Shown here piece by piece: positions 44,195 through 54,103 of a stretch of DNA of 64,000 nt. The notes beneath the pieces were generated by a model. That model worked only from the letters and a program-made list of their open reading frames with translations, searched no databases and was not told where the DNA came from. Numbering within the stretch: position 1 is the first letter of the stretch; each line of letters begins with the position of its first letter. A program made the position numbers and the translations under genes. The stretch comes from Hortaea werneckii (taxonomy: Eukaryota; Ascomycota; Dothideomycetes; Mycosphaerellales; Teratosphaeriaceae): NCBI GenBank assembly GCA_037044905.1, contig JBAOKB010000077.1, positions 124,001-188,000 on the forward strand, written 5' to 3'.

Positions 44195-45209
44195 GCGCGA
44201 AGGGCAGGATGGGTGGGGGGGGGGGGGGGGGGGGGGGGTTAATAGTATAGATGGTTGTATAATGTTATGATCTTCTACACTACGCAGATCGTTTCTTCCT
44301 TCACTAGCTTGGGGCTTGAATTGTCCCGGCTACGGTACCCAAGCCTTGTTTTCGGCCGCTGGGAAGTTTCTGAACGGAGTAGGCTTTAACATCGCCTCTT
44401 TACTGACCCCATAGATAGGGGTTGAGGGGGGAAGGGAAGGGGAAGAAACAGGAGCGTACCTCCAGTCGTAGATACATGGCCAGTATCTTCCTCTACACTC
44501 CAGTACGTAAGAAATTCGATATAGCCATCACAAACTGGCCACATCTTCTCTTCTAGAGTCCTGATTCTAAAAGGGACCCACGGTAGAAATTTTGGTCTCA
44601 TCACCAGCCCACACGGCATGCTCGAAAGCTTCAAGCGGACAAGGACCTACAGCTCTAAAGAAAGGGAGTCGGAGGTTACATAGTGCTTCCGGGGGCCATC
44701 AATGTGATTGAACATGCCTCGCCCTACTAAAGAACATGAGTGAAAAAGAGAGAAGAGGGAAAAAGAGACGGATGCGGTTTCGAACATGTTTAGAAAAGGG
44801 TATAAACGGGTATCATTTGCTCTCTCTAAAACCGAATCCTCGCTGCCTATCAAACGCCGTTCGCTCATGCCATTTTCGAACTCTTTCAACAAAAGGGGAA
44901 ATTATTTTTCTTAAGAAAAAAAAGAATAAAGGAAAAAGGAAGGGAGGGGGACGCCTAGCTGAACGGACGTCTGCCTTGAATCCAACCCCATACTCTTTTT
45001 TCGACCCAGGAGGAAAGGGAAGCATGGGGAAGAGCGAAGATGAAAAGAAAAACCTCTCCCGCTCCTTCCTATGCCACGCCCATCTTCATCCCGCCTCTAG
45101 CCTCCTCATCCCCTTCTCCATCTTCCAACCCGAACTCCCACTCACAAACACCCAATTCCCTCTCCTTCCCAACAAACCCCTCCCATCCAATTCCAAAACC
45201 TACCTCACT
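44195..45209. other. Convergent 1-kb region
   Basis: It holds the 24-nt G run and AT- and purine-rich sequence near 44720-44940. An open frame of 258 codons on the plus strand is low-complexity Pro/Ser sequence overlapping the end of the RhoGAP gene and is not called. Confidence 0.55.
44215..44238. repeat. 24-nt poly-G homopolymer
   Basis: Uninterrupted G run that begins 20 nt after the stop codon of the DUF6604 pseudogene, in its sense strand. Confidence 0.85.
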
Positions 45210-48188
45210 CTACCCCCGACTCCCCCCAACAACCCCAGTCCCACTCCCGCTCCTCGCAGCCACGACCTTCAACCCCTCGACCGCGCGCCCGCGATCCTCA
45301 TACAACCTGCGCAAATCATCCACACTCGCTTTCTTCAGATTGAATCGACCTGCGAGACGTCCTCCCTCGCCTGCAACCTCCTCTCCAGCACCACCACCAG
45401 CTGCTCCGCCGGCAAAGCGGTCCTGGCCGAGACTAGCGGGATATCCATACCCGTAATCAGAAGCCCTCCTTACGCCCCCCGCGGGAGGACCGTCGACGCC
45501 CAGCGCAGATGACGGGGCCGAGACGAAGGATGCTGAGCTGCTGGAGGACGTGAAGCCAGTAGTAGTATTAGCATTACCGTTACCGTTGGCGAAAGCCTCC
45601 ATACTCTCCATCCGCTTCAGCAGGCCGGGGGACGGGGTGCGGGGTTTGATGACGGGGAAAGTGGTTGCTGGGACCGGCGGGTAGGGGTGTTGCTGCAGGA
45701 GGGGGAGGAGGGTTTGGTTTTGTTGGTGGAGAGAGGCGGAGGTGGAGGAGAGGGAGGAGGCGGATGAGCGGCGAGTTTGGGAGACGGTGGAGCTTGGGCG
45801 TTGGGGGAGGGGAGGTCGGTTGGTGGCTGTGGCGGAGGCCGGGAGGGAGGGTTTGCGGAAAATGGGGTCTTCGGCGGTGGCGGCGGAGGAGGAGGGTGGT
45901 CGTTGTTGTAGTGAGGAAGAAGTGTTGGGGACTTCTTCGGGGTTGACGACGGTATTACTGCCGTCCAATTTCCCATCGAGAGGGAATGCTTTGTCTCCTG
46001 ATCTGGTATCCGTAGCAGCAGTAGTAGGAGGGGACTTCATCTCCGATGTTTGAAGACTCCTCTCGCCAGCCTTCGCAGCAGCGAGACGAGCGAATCTTGC
46101 CCCGTCGCTTGCGCTCCTAGCCCCGAAACCGGCACTTGGTGCCTCCCCTCGTCCCAATTCATCGCTCCCACACCGCATATGCTCTGACTCCCCACCCGCC
46201 CCTCCGACATTCTTCCTCCTAGGGACTTGCTGCGCATTCTGTCCCGGCAGCCCCATGGACCCAATACCAGCCGCTGATACCGCGCCATAGGGACCCGTGG
46301 GTGAGCCTTCCGTGCTCGTACCAGGGGCAGCAGAGACAGGAGCGCTGGTAGTGGTGATATGATGTAGACTCCGACCATCCGAATCGAAAACAGTTGAATA
46401 CCGGGGAGGATAAGGAGGAGGTCCACCTGCTTCGATGACACCGCCCGCGGCGGTGCTAGGGGAGGAGTCCGCGGAAGAGGCAGCGGTGGAGACGGGCTTT
46501 CTCTTCACCACGGGACTCGAGACGTCTAGGCCAGGAAGGAAGGACTTCTTTTGCTCGTGTCTCGTGGCTGTCGTTCTGGAGCGCGCGGGGAGAGCTTGCG
46601 GACGGGGAGGCAAAGCGGGAGCCCATTCGCGCTGCGAGGAGGATCTTCGCCTCCTGCCCGACTTCTCATCTGCAGCGTTCTCGAAAACTTCTTCTCCGGA
46701 TTTACTCCCCGATCTTCTCTCGTCGCCCGAAACGGTCCTCGATCTCGTGCGTGAGCCCTCCTCATCCACATCATCCTGCTCCTCCTCCAGAACTGGATCC
46801 TCATACTCCCTCGGATCGACCGGAGGCTCCAGATCCTTCTCGAACCCATCCGCCTGGATTCCCATGCCCTCCCTTAGAACTGGCCACATTTCAATCGACT
46901 GCTTCAGAATCTTGCGGATCACCATTGAAACCTTCGCGTCCTCCAACTGATCCGATCCGTTGACCAGACACATGGAGAAGACGATGGCAAGGTTCTCGGG
47001 AGACATTTTGTTCTGGGACTCATGGCTCGCAACACGGGAGAGGAGGGGGAGGAGATGTCTCGTTAAGACTTCACGCGCAGTAGGGGCCAGTGGAGACTGA
47101 GGGGAGGCGGGGAGGAGGAGATCTACGAGGTCTTCGAGGGGAACTTCGGTTGAGTCGCCATTGGCTCCATATCGCTCGCGGATAAGAGAATAGCTTGATT
47201 CTGGGAAGACAGGGTCCCGGAGATCGCGATACCAAGTTTTGATTATGCTGGCTGCGAGGTGGTTGCCGTAAGCGTCTTCTAGGCGGATCTCGTCGATGAG
47301 CGCCTGGTCTGTTCCTGGTGGTGAGAACGTCGCCCCTCGTTCTTTCCAGATGATGTACATTTGGCCTCGATCGTAGGCTTCTTTCAGTACACTAGAGAGG
47401 AGGCTGTGCGGAGGGATACGAAAGAGGCCTTCAGTTGTGATGTTGGCAGGGTGGAGAATGAAAGTCGTCGTTTCCCTTAAGACGCGAGGTAGTCTTGTGT
47501 TGCCGGTTTCTGCATTTCCTGGGAAAGGCTGGGGCGCGTTAAAGGCCCGTCGATTGGTGGGATAGGGAACTGTGATCTCCGGCTCGAGCTTGCGGTCGTG
47601 GATGTAGGTGGTGGGCGGGATGAGCAAGCGATAAATGGGTTGTTCGAGGGCCAGTTGGGTAAGGGTGTTGACGTGCGTGATTTTCCTGCGGAACTTTGGG
47701 CTCACCACTGTGCCGAAGACGCTCACGAGGACTCTGACCCATGTCCTGGGGTGTACGATATAGAGTCTTTGTAGTTTCTTGCGGGTCGCACGGGAGAGCA
47801 CATGGTAGGCTTGGAGGTACCAGCCAATGCCTGGGCCGTTCTTCTTCTCACTCGTGGCCCCTTCAGGTTGGCCGCCGGCGAAGAAGATGATTTCGTATTC
47901 GGTCCCGCTGAGCAACTCATCTTCTTCTGGTAGTCGGGCGAGGACGTAGCTTAGGAGAGTGTCGTAGTCGACTTCGAAAGAGTCGGGGAAGGCGGCCGCG
48001 TTGAGGATGTACACCGGTCTCCCTTCTCGAGATGGCAGCGGAGAGCGGTAGAGGATACTAGCTGCGATGGCGGCCAGCGCGGGGTCCCATTCGTCTGAGT
48101 GCTCGGCGGGCGGGACGGTGGAGAGAGAAGTGCTACGGGATCGGCCACCGCGGCTGCGTTGGGCGGCGAGGTTGAGAGCGGACCGCAT
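45210..48188 (-). CDS. Sec14-like/RhoGAP protein (ECM25-like)
   Basis: Single exon, 992 aa. The N-terminus (about residues 35-205) fits a divergent CRAL-TRIO/Sec14 domain with VYILNAAAFPDSFEVDYDTLLSYVL and the LYIVHPRTWVRVLVSVFGTVVSPKF helix-strand. The RhoGAP domain covers about 228-440, with TEGLFRIPP containing the arginine finger (Arg257) and MSPENLAIVFSMCLV near its end. The rest is disordered, rich in Ser, Pro and Arg, until a conserved-looking C-terminal helix (LKKASVDDLRRLYEDRGR). The arrangement matches yeast Ecm25 and animal p50RhoGAP. It should switch off Rho-family GTPases, probably Cdc42 or Rho1 in polar growth; the target is inferred. Confidence 0.9.
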   Translation of the reverse strand: MRSALNLAAQRSRGGRSRSTSLSTVPPAEHSDEWDPALAAIAASILYRSPLPSREGRPVYILNAAAFPDSFEVDYDTLLSYVLARLPEEDELLSGTEYEIIFFAGGQPEGATSEKKNGPGIGWYLQAYHVLSRATRKKLQRLYIVHPRTWVRVLVSVFGTVVSPKFRRKITHVNTLTQLALEQPIYRLLIPPTTYIHDRKLEPEITVPYPTNRRAFNAPQPFPGNAETGNTRLPRVLRETTTFILHPANITTEGLFRIPPHSLLSSVLKEAYDRGQMYIIWKERGATFSPPGTDQALIDEIRLEDAYGNHLAASIIKTWYRDLRDPVFPESSYSLIRERYGANGDSTEVPLEDLVDLLLPASPQSPLAPTAREVLTRHLLPLLSRVASHESQNKMSPENLAIVFSMCLVNGSDQLEDAKVSMVIRKILKQSIEMWPVLREGMGIQADGFEKDLEPPVDPREYEDPVLEEEQDDVDEEGSRTRSRTVSGDERRSGSKSGEEVFENAADEKSGRRRRSSSQREWAPALPPRPQALPARSRTTATRHEQKKSFLPGLDVSSPVVKRKPVSTAASSADSSPSTAAGGVIEAGGPPPYPPRYSTVFDSDGRSLHHITTTSAPVSAAPGTSTEGSPTGPYGAVSAAGIGSMGLPGQNAQQVPRRKNVGGAGGESEHMRCGSDELGRGEAPSAGFGARSASDGARFARLAAAKAGERSLQTSEMKSPPTTAATDTRSGDKAFPLDGKLDGSNTVVNPEEVPNTSSSLQQRPPSSSAATAEDPIFRKPSLPASATATNRPPLPQRPSSTVSQTRRSSASSLSSTSASLHQQNQTLLPLLQQHPYPPVPATTFPVIKPRTPSPGLLKRMESMEAFANGNGNANTTTGFTSSSSSASFVSAPSSALGVDGPPAGGVRRASDYGYGYPASLGQDRFAGGAAGGGAGEEVAGEGGRLAGRFNLKKASVDDLRRLYEDRGRAVEGLKVVAARSGSGTGVVGGSRG

Positions 48189-48917
48189 GATAAGAGCGGG
48201 AGGGCGGTGGAGTAGGTAATGGTCGCGGGGACGCCTCTTCTAGAGGCGGAGGAGACGACGGGTTTTGCGGAAAGTGTGTGGCATGTTATGAACTACAATC
48301 AAGTGTAGATGTCGACTGATGGAGTGAAGCGACTAGGCGTGACGCAAGGTGATGATGGCGGCGAGGGGATATTATTATTAGCTGCCTAAGACAAGTAGGG
48401 TTCTTTGTCTGCCGGTAAGCCCCCTTCCGCCTTGTACACCAGAATGATGATATTAATACTACCGATTATAATCCTCAAAGTTCGTGGCCATGTTTCATGT
48501 TCGATATGCCATGCCGGGAATACCTTGTGCATTCACTTTCTGCTGGTGCCACCCTGTCACGTTCACATGCGCGGCATAAACAAAGCGCTTGGCAAGCAAC
48601 CAACGGCAGCCACCCAACGACAGCACTTGGACAGTGGTTGACAGCATGAGCCACAGTGAACGGCGGGGCCCAAGTCAAACGTCAACTCCCAAGCATCTGG
48701 GCGGCGGCAGCGGCAACGGTTCGTCTCGCTGCGAAGTCGGAACGAATTTCGTGACTCGAACTATTGATGTGTCACAGTGAGGGGCATATCCTATCAAAGA
48801 CGAACTTATTACTATTATTGCTGGTGAAAGGACGCTTCTATTCCTTTGGATCGCTGCAATCGCACCACCTCTTCAACCACCCCTCTCGCTACGGAGTAAC
48901 GTAGCCCGGTCGCCATC
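48189..48917. promoter_or_regulatory. Divergent RhoGAP/asparagine synthetase promoter
   Basis: About 730 nt lie between the two start codons. A TGACTC half-site at 48752-48757 lies about 160 nt upstream of the asparagine synthetase ATG. TGACTC is the core of the Gcn4/CpcA cross-pathway control element. No gene is seen. Confidence 0.55.
48752..48757 (+). promoter_or_regulatory. TGACTC element upstream of asparagine synthetase
   Basis: The hexamer TGACTC matches the core of the fungal amino-acid-starvation element. A six-base match occurs often by chance, so function is a weak inference, strengthened only by the biosynthetic neighbour. Confidence 0.4.
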
Positions 48918-50888
48918 ATGTGCGGCATCTTCGCCTGTCACTGGTAAGCGCAAAAAGACAATGCCCACCAATGCTTCCAAGAGCAATCGCAGTCCAATGA
49001 AAGAACAGACGAAATGACCCCCAACCCCTGCACAACCACTTTAAGAAGGTAGAGACTCAACTAACATCCCTCGTTCCCTGTCCACAGCCACCCCGATGTC
49101 CAGAAATTCCGCTCGACCGCCATCCGCATGGGCAAGCAGGTCAAGCACCGGGGACCCGACTGGAGCGGCAACCACACGGCGAACTCGACGATCCTCGTGC
49201 ACGAGCGGCTGTCCATCGTGGGCATCGACACAGGCGCACAGCCCATCCTCTCGGACGACGAAAGCATCGCGCTCGCCGTCAACGGCGAGATCTACAACCA
49301 CAAGATCCTGCGGAAACGCCTGCACCACACGTACAACTTCAAGACGCACAGCGACTGCGAGGTCATCATCCCGCTGTACCAGGAATATGGCATCGACGCG
49401 CCCAAGCACCTCGACGGCATGTTCAGCTGGGTGTTGCACGATAAGAAGCAGGACCGGTTGATCGCGGCGCGCGACCCGATCGGGATTACGACCTTCTACA
49501 TGGGCCGCAGCAGTTCCACGCCCGGCAGCGTGTACTTTGCCAGCGAGCTCAAGTGTCTGCACCCCGTGTGCGACCAGATCGAGTCCTTCCCGCCGGGCCA
49601 CGTGTATGATTCGAAGACGGATAAGGTGACGCGGTATTTTGTGCCCGAATGGTTGACGCAGCCGGAGCGGATCCCGAGCACGCCGTGCGATCTGAAGGTC
49701 CTGCGTGAGACGTTCGAGAAGAGTGTCAGGAAGCGGCTGATGGCTGAGGTGCCTTACGGTGTTTTGTTGAGCGGTGGGTTGGATAGCTCGTTGGTGGCGG
49801 CGATTGCGCAGCGGGAGACGCTGCGCTTGCAGAAGGAATATGCGAGACAGCAGGCGCTGTTGCAGTCCGGCACGACGAGCCCCGCGACGAACGGCGGCGC
49901 GGTGCAGCAGCAGACCGACTCTACCAACGAGGACAGCCTTGCCGGCATTGACGAGAACTACCGTCTCACGGACGTTCCGGTCCTCGCCCAGCTGAACTCC
50001 TTCTCCATCGGTCTGCCTAACTCTCCTGACGGCAAAGCCGCACAGGAAGTCGCCAAGTTCCTCGGAACCAAGCACCACTCCTTCACCTTCACCATCCAGG
50101 AAGGCCTCGACGCCCTGTTCGACGTCATCTTCCACCTGGAGACCTACGACGTGACGACCATCCGCGCCTCGACGCCCATGTTTCTACTCTCGCGCAAGAT
50201 CAAAGCCATGGGCGTGAAAATGGTGCTGTCGGGCGAAGGCTCGGACGAGATCTTCGGCGGCTACCTCTACTTCCACAACGCACCCGACAAAGCCGCCTTC
50301 CACGAGGAGACGGTGCGACGGGTGAAGAACCTGCACCTGGCCGACTGTCTGCGGGCCAACAAGTCCACGTCGGCGTGGGGCGTCGAGGCCCGCGTGCCCT
50401 TCCTCGACAAGGAGTTCCTCGACGTGGCCATGAACCTTGACCCGGACGAGAAGATGATCAAGAAGGACCAGGGCCGCATCGAGAAGTACATCCTCCGCAA
50501 GGCCTTTGACCCCAGCGTGTTACCCCCGGGTGAAAACAAACCTTATCTCCCCGAGCACATCCTCTGGCGCCAGAAGGAGCAGTTCAGTGACGGGGTGGGG
50601 TATGGCTGGATCGACGGCCTGAAGGACGAGGCGGAGAAGATGGTCACGGATCAGCAGATGCTGCCGGAGCAGATGGCCAAGGATAAGCCGCATTGGGATC
50701 CGAAGGACCGTCCGGATTCCAAGGAGGGGTACTGGTACAGGTGTATGTTCGATGAGCATTTCCCCCCGTACTGCGCTGAGACGGTCATGCGTTGGGTGCC
50801 GATGTGGAGTAAGGCGACGGACCCGAGTGGACGCGCGATTGCGGGTGTGCACGATCAGGCGTATGAGCCGGAGAAAGAAAAGAAATAG
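48918..50888 (+). CDS. ASN1: Asparagine synthetase (glutamine-hydrolysing)
   Basis: Two exons, 48918-48943 and 49088-50888, separated by a 144-nt intron, encode 608 aa. The enzyme makes asparagine from aspartate, glutamine and ATP. After Met removal, Cys2 of MCGIFAC is the glutaminase nucleophile. The N-terminal domain carries KHRGPDWSG and AVNGEIYNH. The synthetase domain carries the PP-loop LLSGGLDSSLVAA and VLSGEGSDEIFGGYLYFH. A glutamine- and threonine-rich insert follows the PP-loop (about residues 245-285), a region variable among fungal enzymes. The first exon encodes only eight full residues, which explains the apparent start at an internal ATG. Its promoter has a TGACTC site. Confidence 0.97.
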
Positions 50889-51855
50889 ATGGGGTTGTCA
50901 TTTGATATGGGTTGGATTTGGGGAGGTGAGGTGAGGCGACGCGGTATGTGTGTCATGAGGAATGGGTTTCACGAGGGAGGAGATGAATGTGTTCTGTATA
51001 GAGAGGGACGGAGATGATGGGCTGGGGTCTGCTCTTCGTCTTCTCTTAGCCTTCGATTCTTGCTTGGCCGCTTCTTTGCTTCTGACAGGGCATGAAGCTC
51101 TTAAAAGATCTTTTCTCATGTTGCGGTGGCGCTGCATACTAGAGGCCTGTCCGGCACGTGAGGTTTTGTTTGGACTGATGGGTAGATAGTTTGATATGAT
51201 GTGTTATTTGCGATAGTCTTACAATCCAGTTCATTATCAATTATTCTTTTCGTTTTCTTTTTCGCAACGTGATCAATGGGATCGTCCTTCGCTCTTGCCT
51301 TGTTGGGAAGAAAGATAGCGCGTATCATTGATCAAAAGAGGAAAGGGAGGACGGGAAGGGGCAGCGTTTGTGTGTCTCCTTGCGTTTGCATTCTTTCAAA
51401 GGCATATTCTGTTCCCACTTCACCTTTCCTGCTGTCATTAACTTCAACCCACTTCTTAGCCAAGAGATGAACGATCGCCGTCAAAATGGCCATGTCAGTC
51501 ATGCTGCACCGCGAACACGATGCTCTCCAGCTCCAGGAACCTTCGTCCGCCTCCCCCTCCCCCGCGTCGAGGCATGGGCGACGTGGCGGTGGTGATTGGC
51601 TGTCGCAGGTGAGTGGCCTTGGCCCCAGCTTTCCCAGCTTTCCCAGCTTTGCTGTCCCATCTCGCCGCCCATGCCCATGCTCCATGCAATCCCGACTTGC
51701 GGCGCGCGCTCGGGTCTCTTCCGAGCTGGCCGCCGCCGATGTTTTCTCGTGAAACACCCTCCTGCTACACCACTCCCTTTACTTAGAAACATATCTCCCT
51801 TCGAACATCACCACACTACTTTCCCTCTTCCCAAATACCACTTCCACAAGCAAAA
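50889..51855. other. Intergenic region upstream of VDAC
   Basis: Nearly 1 kb, including the VDAC promoter. A short open segment from 51486 ending at a GTGAGT near 51609 looks exon-like but has no continuation or domain, so it is not called. Confidence 0.5.
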
Positions 51856-53483
51856 ATGGGCTCCATCCCGCCGTTCAGCTCTGAGATCCCCGTGCGTATC
51901 TCCCGCGACACATGCAGCGCGGAGCTGTGTTGAAAGCAACCAGATGCGAACGAGGAAAGCTAACATCACGTTTCTCCTTTTGGGATTGTAGAAGCCAGTC
52001 GGCTCCACCGAGAAGCTGGCCAACGACATCAACCGCTCTTTCGCCATGCCAGTTCCGGCTTTCGGTGACCTGGGCAAGGCCGCCAACGACGTACGTTTCC
52101 ATCACAACAAGAGCTGAGGAAGATCTACAGAGTGGAGATACTGATATGGAGGTTGGCATAGCTTATCAACAAGGACTTCTACCACACTGCCCAGGGTCAG
52201 TCTCTCTGCTCCTCCGCGCGAGGAATGCTGAAGCGCAAAAGACGCGGTATGCTGATAGATGTGATACAGGCACGCTTGATGTCAAGCTCAAGGCCCCGAA
52301 CGGCACCAACGTCGCCGTCAAGGGCAAGCAGGGCTTCGACGGTGTGACCTCTGGTTCCGTAAGTTCTTACCCATGACCATCCAGCCGCGCAATGGCAGTA
52401 CTGACTCTCTTCACAGATCGAGGGCAAGCACACCCTCAAGCCTCAAGGTGCGCAATATCAATCTCCTTCTGACTTCTCTACCCCAGCACCATCTTCATCG
52501 TCACCACCACCATTAGCACCCACATCTTCCACAACGCAACGCGGCCGCAACGGTTTCATCAAGTCTTTATCCTTCATTACCGCCCTCCCCTCACCTCTCC
52601 GCACCCACCTCTACCTATTCGCAATCGGCGTTCCAAACGGCTTTGGCACACAAGAAAAGCTCGCCCTAACCCTTCGCCTTCCTGCAACAGGTGTCACCAT
52701 CACCCAGGCCTGGACTACCGCCTCCCTCCTTGACACCAAGGTCGAGCTCTCCGACGTCGTCGCCCCAGGCGCCAAGGTCGACCTCCAGAACCTCTGGAAC
52801 CCATCCAAGCCGAACTCAGCTGCCCAGAAGCTGAACCTCGCCTGGAAGAACCCGAACGTGCACACCCGTGCTTTCATCAACTACGGCACCGCTTCCGGCA
52901 ACGTCGACGCCACCGTTGACGCTGTCGCCGGCCACGAGGGCTTCCTCGTCGGCGGTGAGGCTGCCTACGACGTTGGCAAGGGCGCCGTCACCCGCTACGG
53001 TCTCGGCCTCGCTTACCAGACCCCGGCCTACAACGCCACCGTCAACGCTGTGCAGAACCTGAACGTCATCATGGCCTCTTACTACCAGAAGGTCAACAGC
53101 TCCGTCGAGGTCGGCGCCAAGGCTGGCTACGACGTCCCGGGCTCCAAGGCCGCTGGTCTTGAGCTGGCCAGCAAGTACAAGCTTGACCCGCTTTCGTTCG
53201 CTAAGGTGAGTTTTCATCCCACGACTCCTAAGGTACTCCATTCGGAGTGGTGTATTTGAACGAAAGAGGGAGAAATGCAAAGCGACCAGCAAACGAGGCA
53301 ATACTAATACACGTCTTCTTTTTTTTAATTTAGGCCAAGATCAACGACCGCGGTATCGCCGCTTTCGCCTACAGCACCAAGCTCAACGCCGGCACCACCC
53401 TCGGTCTCGGCCTGTCCCTCGACACCCAGAAGCTCAACGAGGCCGGCCACAAGATCGGCACCAGCTTGACTTTCGAGGGTTAA
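51856..53483 (+). CDS. POR1: Mitochondrial outer-membrane porin VDAC
   Basis: Seven exons, 51856-51891, 51992-52090, 52162-52195, 52270-52358, 52417-52447, 52691-53205 and 53334-53483, encode 317 aa; two exons are only 34 and 31 nt. VDAC is the 19-strand beta-barrel metabolite channel of the outer membrane. Family landmarks are MPVPAFGDLGKAANDLINKD, FYHTAQGTLDVKLKAPNG, VTITQAWTTA, FINYGTASGNVDATVDAVAGHEGFLVGGEAAYD, and the C-terminal AKINDRGIAAFAYSTKLNAG. An internal ATG at 52046 would give 287 aa, close to the Neurospora porin (283 aa). The extra 30 N-terminal residues are encoded by an in-frame upstream exon joined by a phase-0 intron, so they may be real or may be 5' UTR. Confidence 0.93.
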
Positions 53484-54103
53484 GCGCTTTTGTATCTATG
53501 AGATGAGTTTAGGTGGGAAATGAGGAGAAGAGGTTGAAGGAGTGACTCGGACTCCCACCGGCCCCCCGGTCTCAATCCTGCCATTCCCCTTTCAACCCCA
53601 ACTTTTTCTTGTTCTGTTTGTTGTATAATAGAAGTGTTGTGGTTGGGGAGGATGGGGATTTAGGGGGGATTGGGAGAGGGGAGTCGGTCAGTCAATGGGG
53701 TAGATAGACGGTAGGAGTGTAGCTTGTTGCTGTCTGGCTGTTCTGAGTGTCAGTTTTCTTTATCATATTTATCCTTCGCACAAGTGCATGAACACTTTGT
53801 TCTCACTTTGCATGCTGCCTTGCACACAGCTCGTCCGGTGGTTTTGGACAGTCATGAGGCTTTCTCCGAGAATCTGTACACGTGAAGTGGTTTTGATATG
53901 GTCGGCCATCGGAGGGCTTCGGTCCGCGCAGCGGCGACTAGGAAAGTTACTGGACATGATGTCTTTCAAACAAGCGATCCTTCGTTCAATGCGCGCATTG
54001 CTATCAGTGCCATTCCAAGAAGCCATGTCGGCTCGTACAGCATAGAAGAGTTTTGAGGGGAAGGGCTTGATCGTCCGCCTCTGCTCTCCCATCTCCACCC
54101 ATC
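53484..54103. other. Intergenic, no gene recognised
   Basis: About 620 nt containing the VDAC 3' UTR and the promoter of the ABC1-family gene. No repeats or gene features are seen. Confidence 0.5.

Noticed and set aside
45040..45512. Long plus-strand Pro/Ser-rich frames opposite the RhoGAP gene end
   Set aside because: Low-complexity antisense of a coding exon and its 3' UTR; several overlapping frames are open together.
51486..51608. Short exon-like segment ending at GTGAGT before VDAC
   Set aside because: No continuation exon, domain or conservation clue; could be a chance upstream frame.
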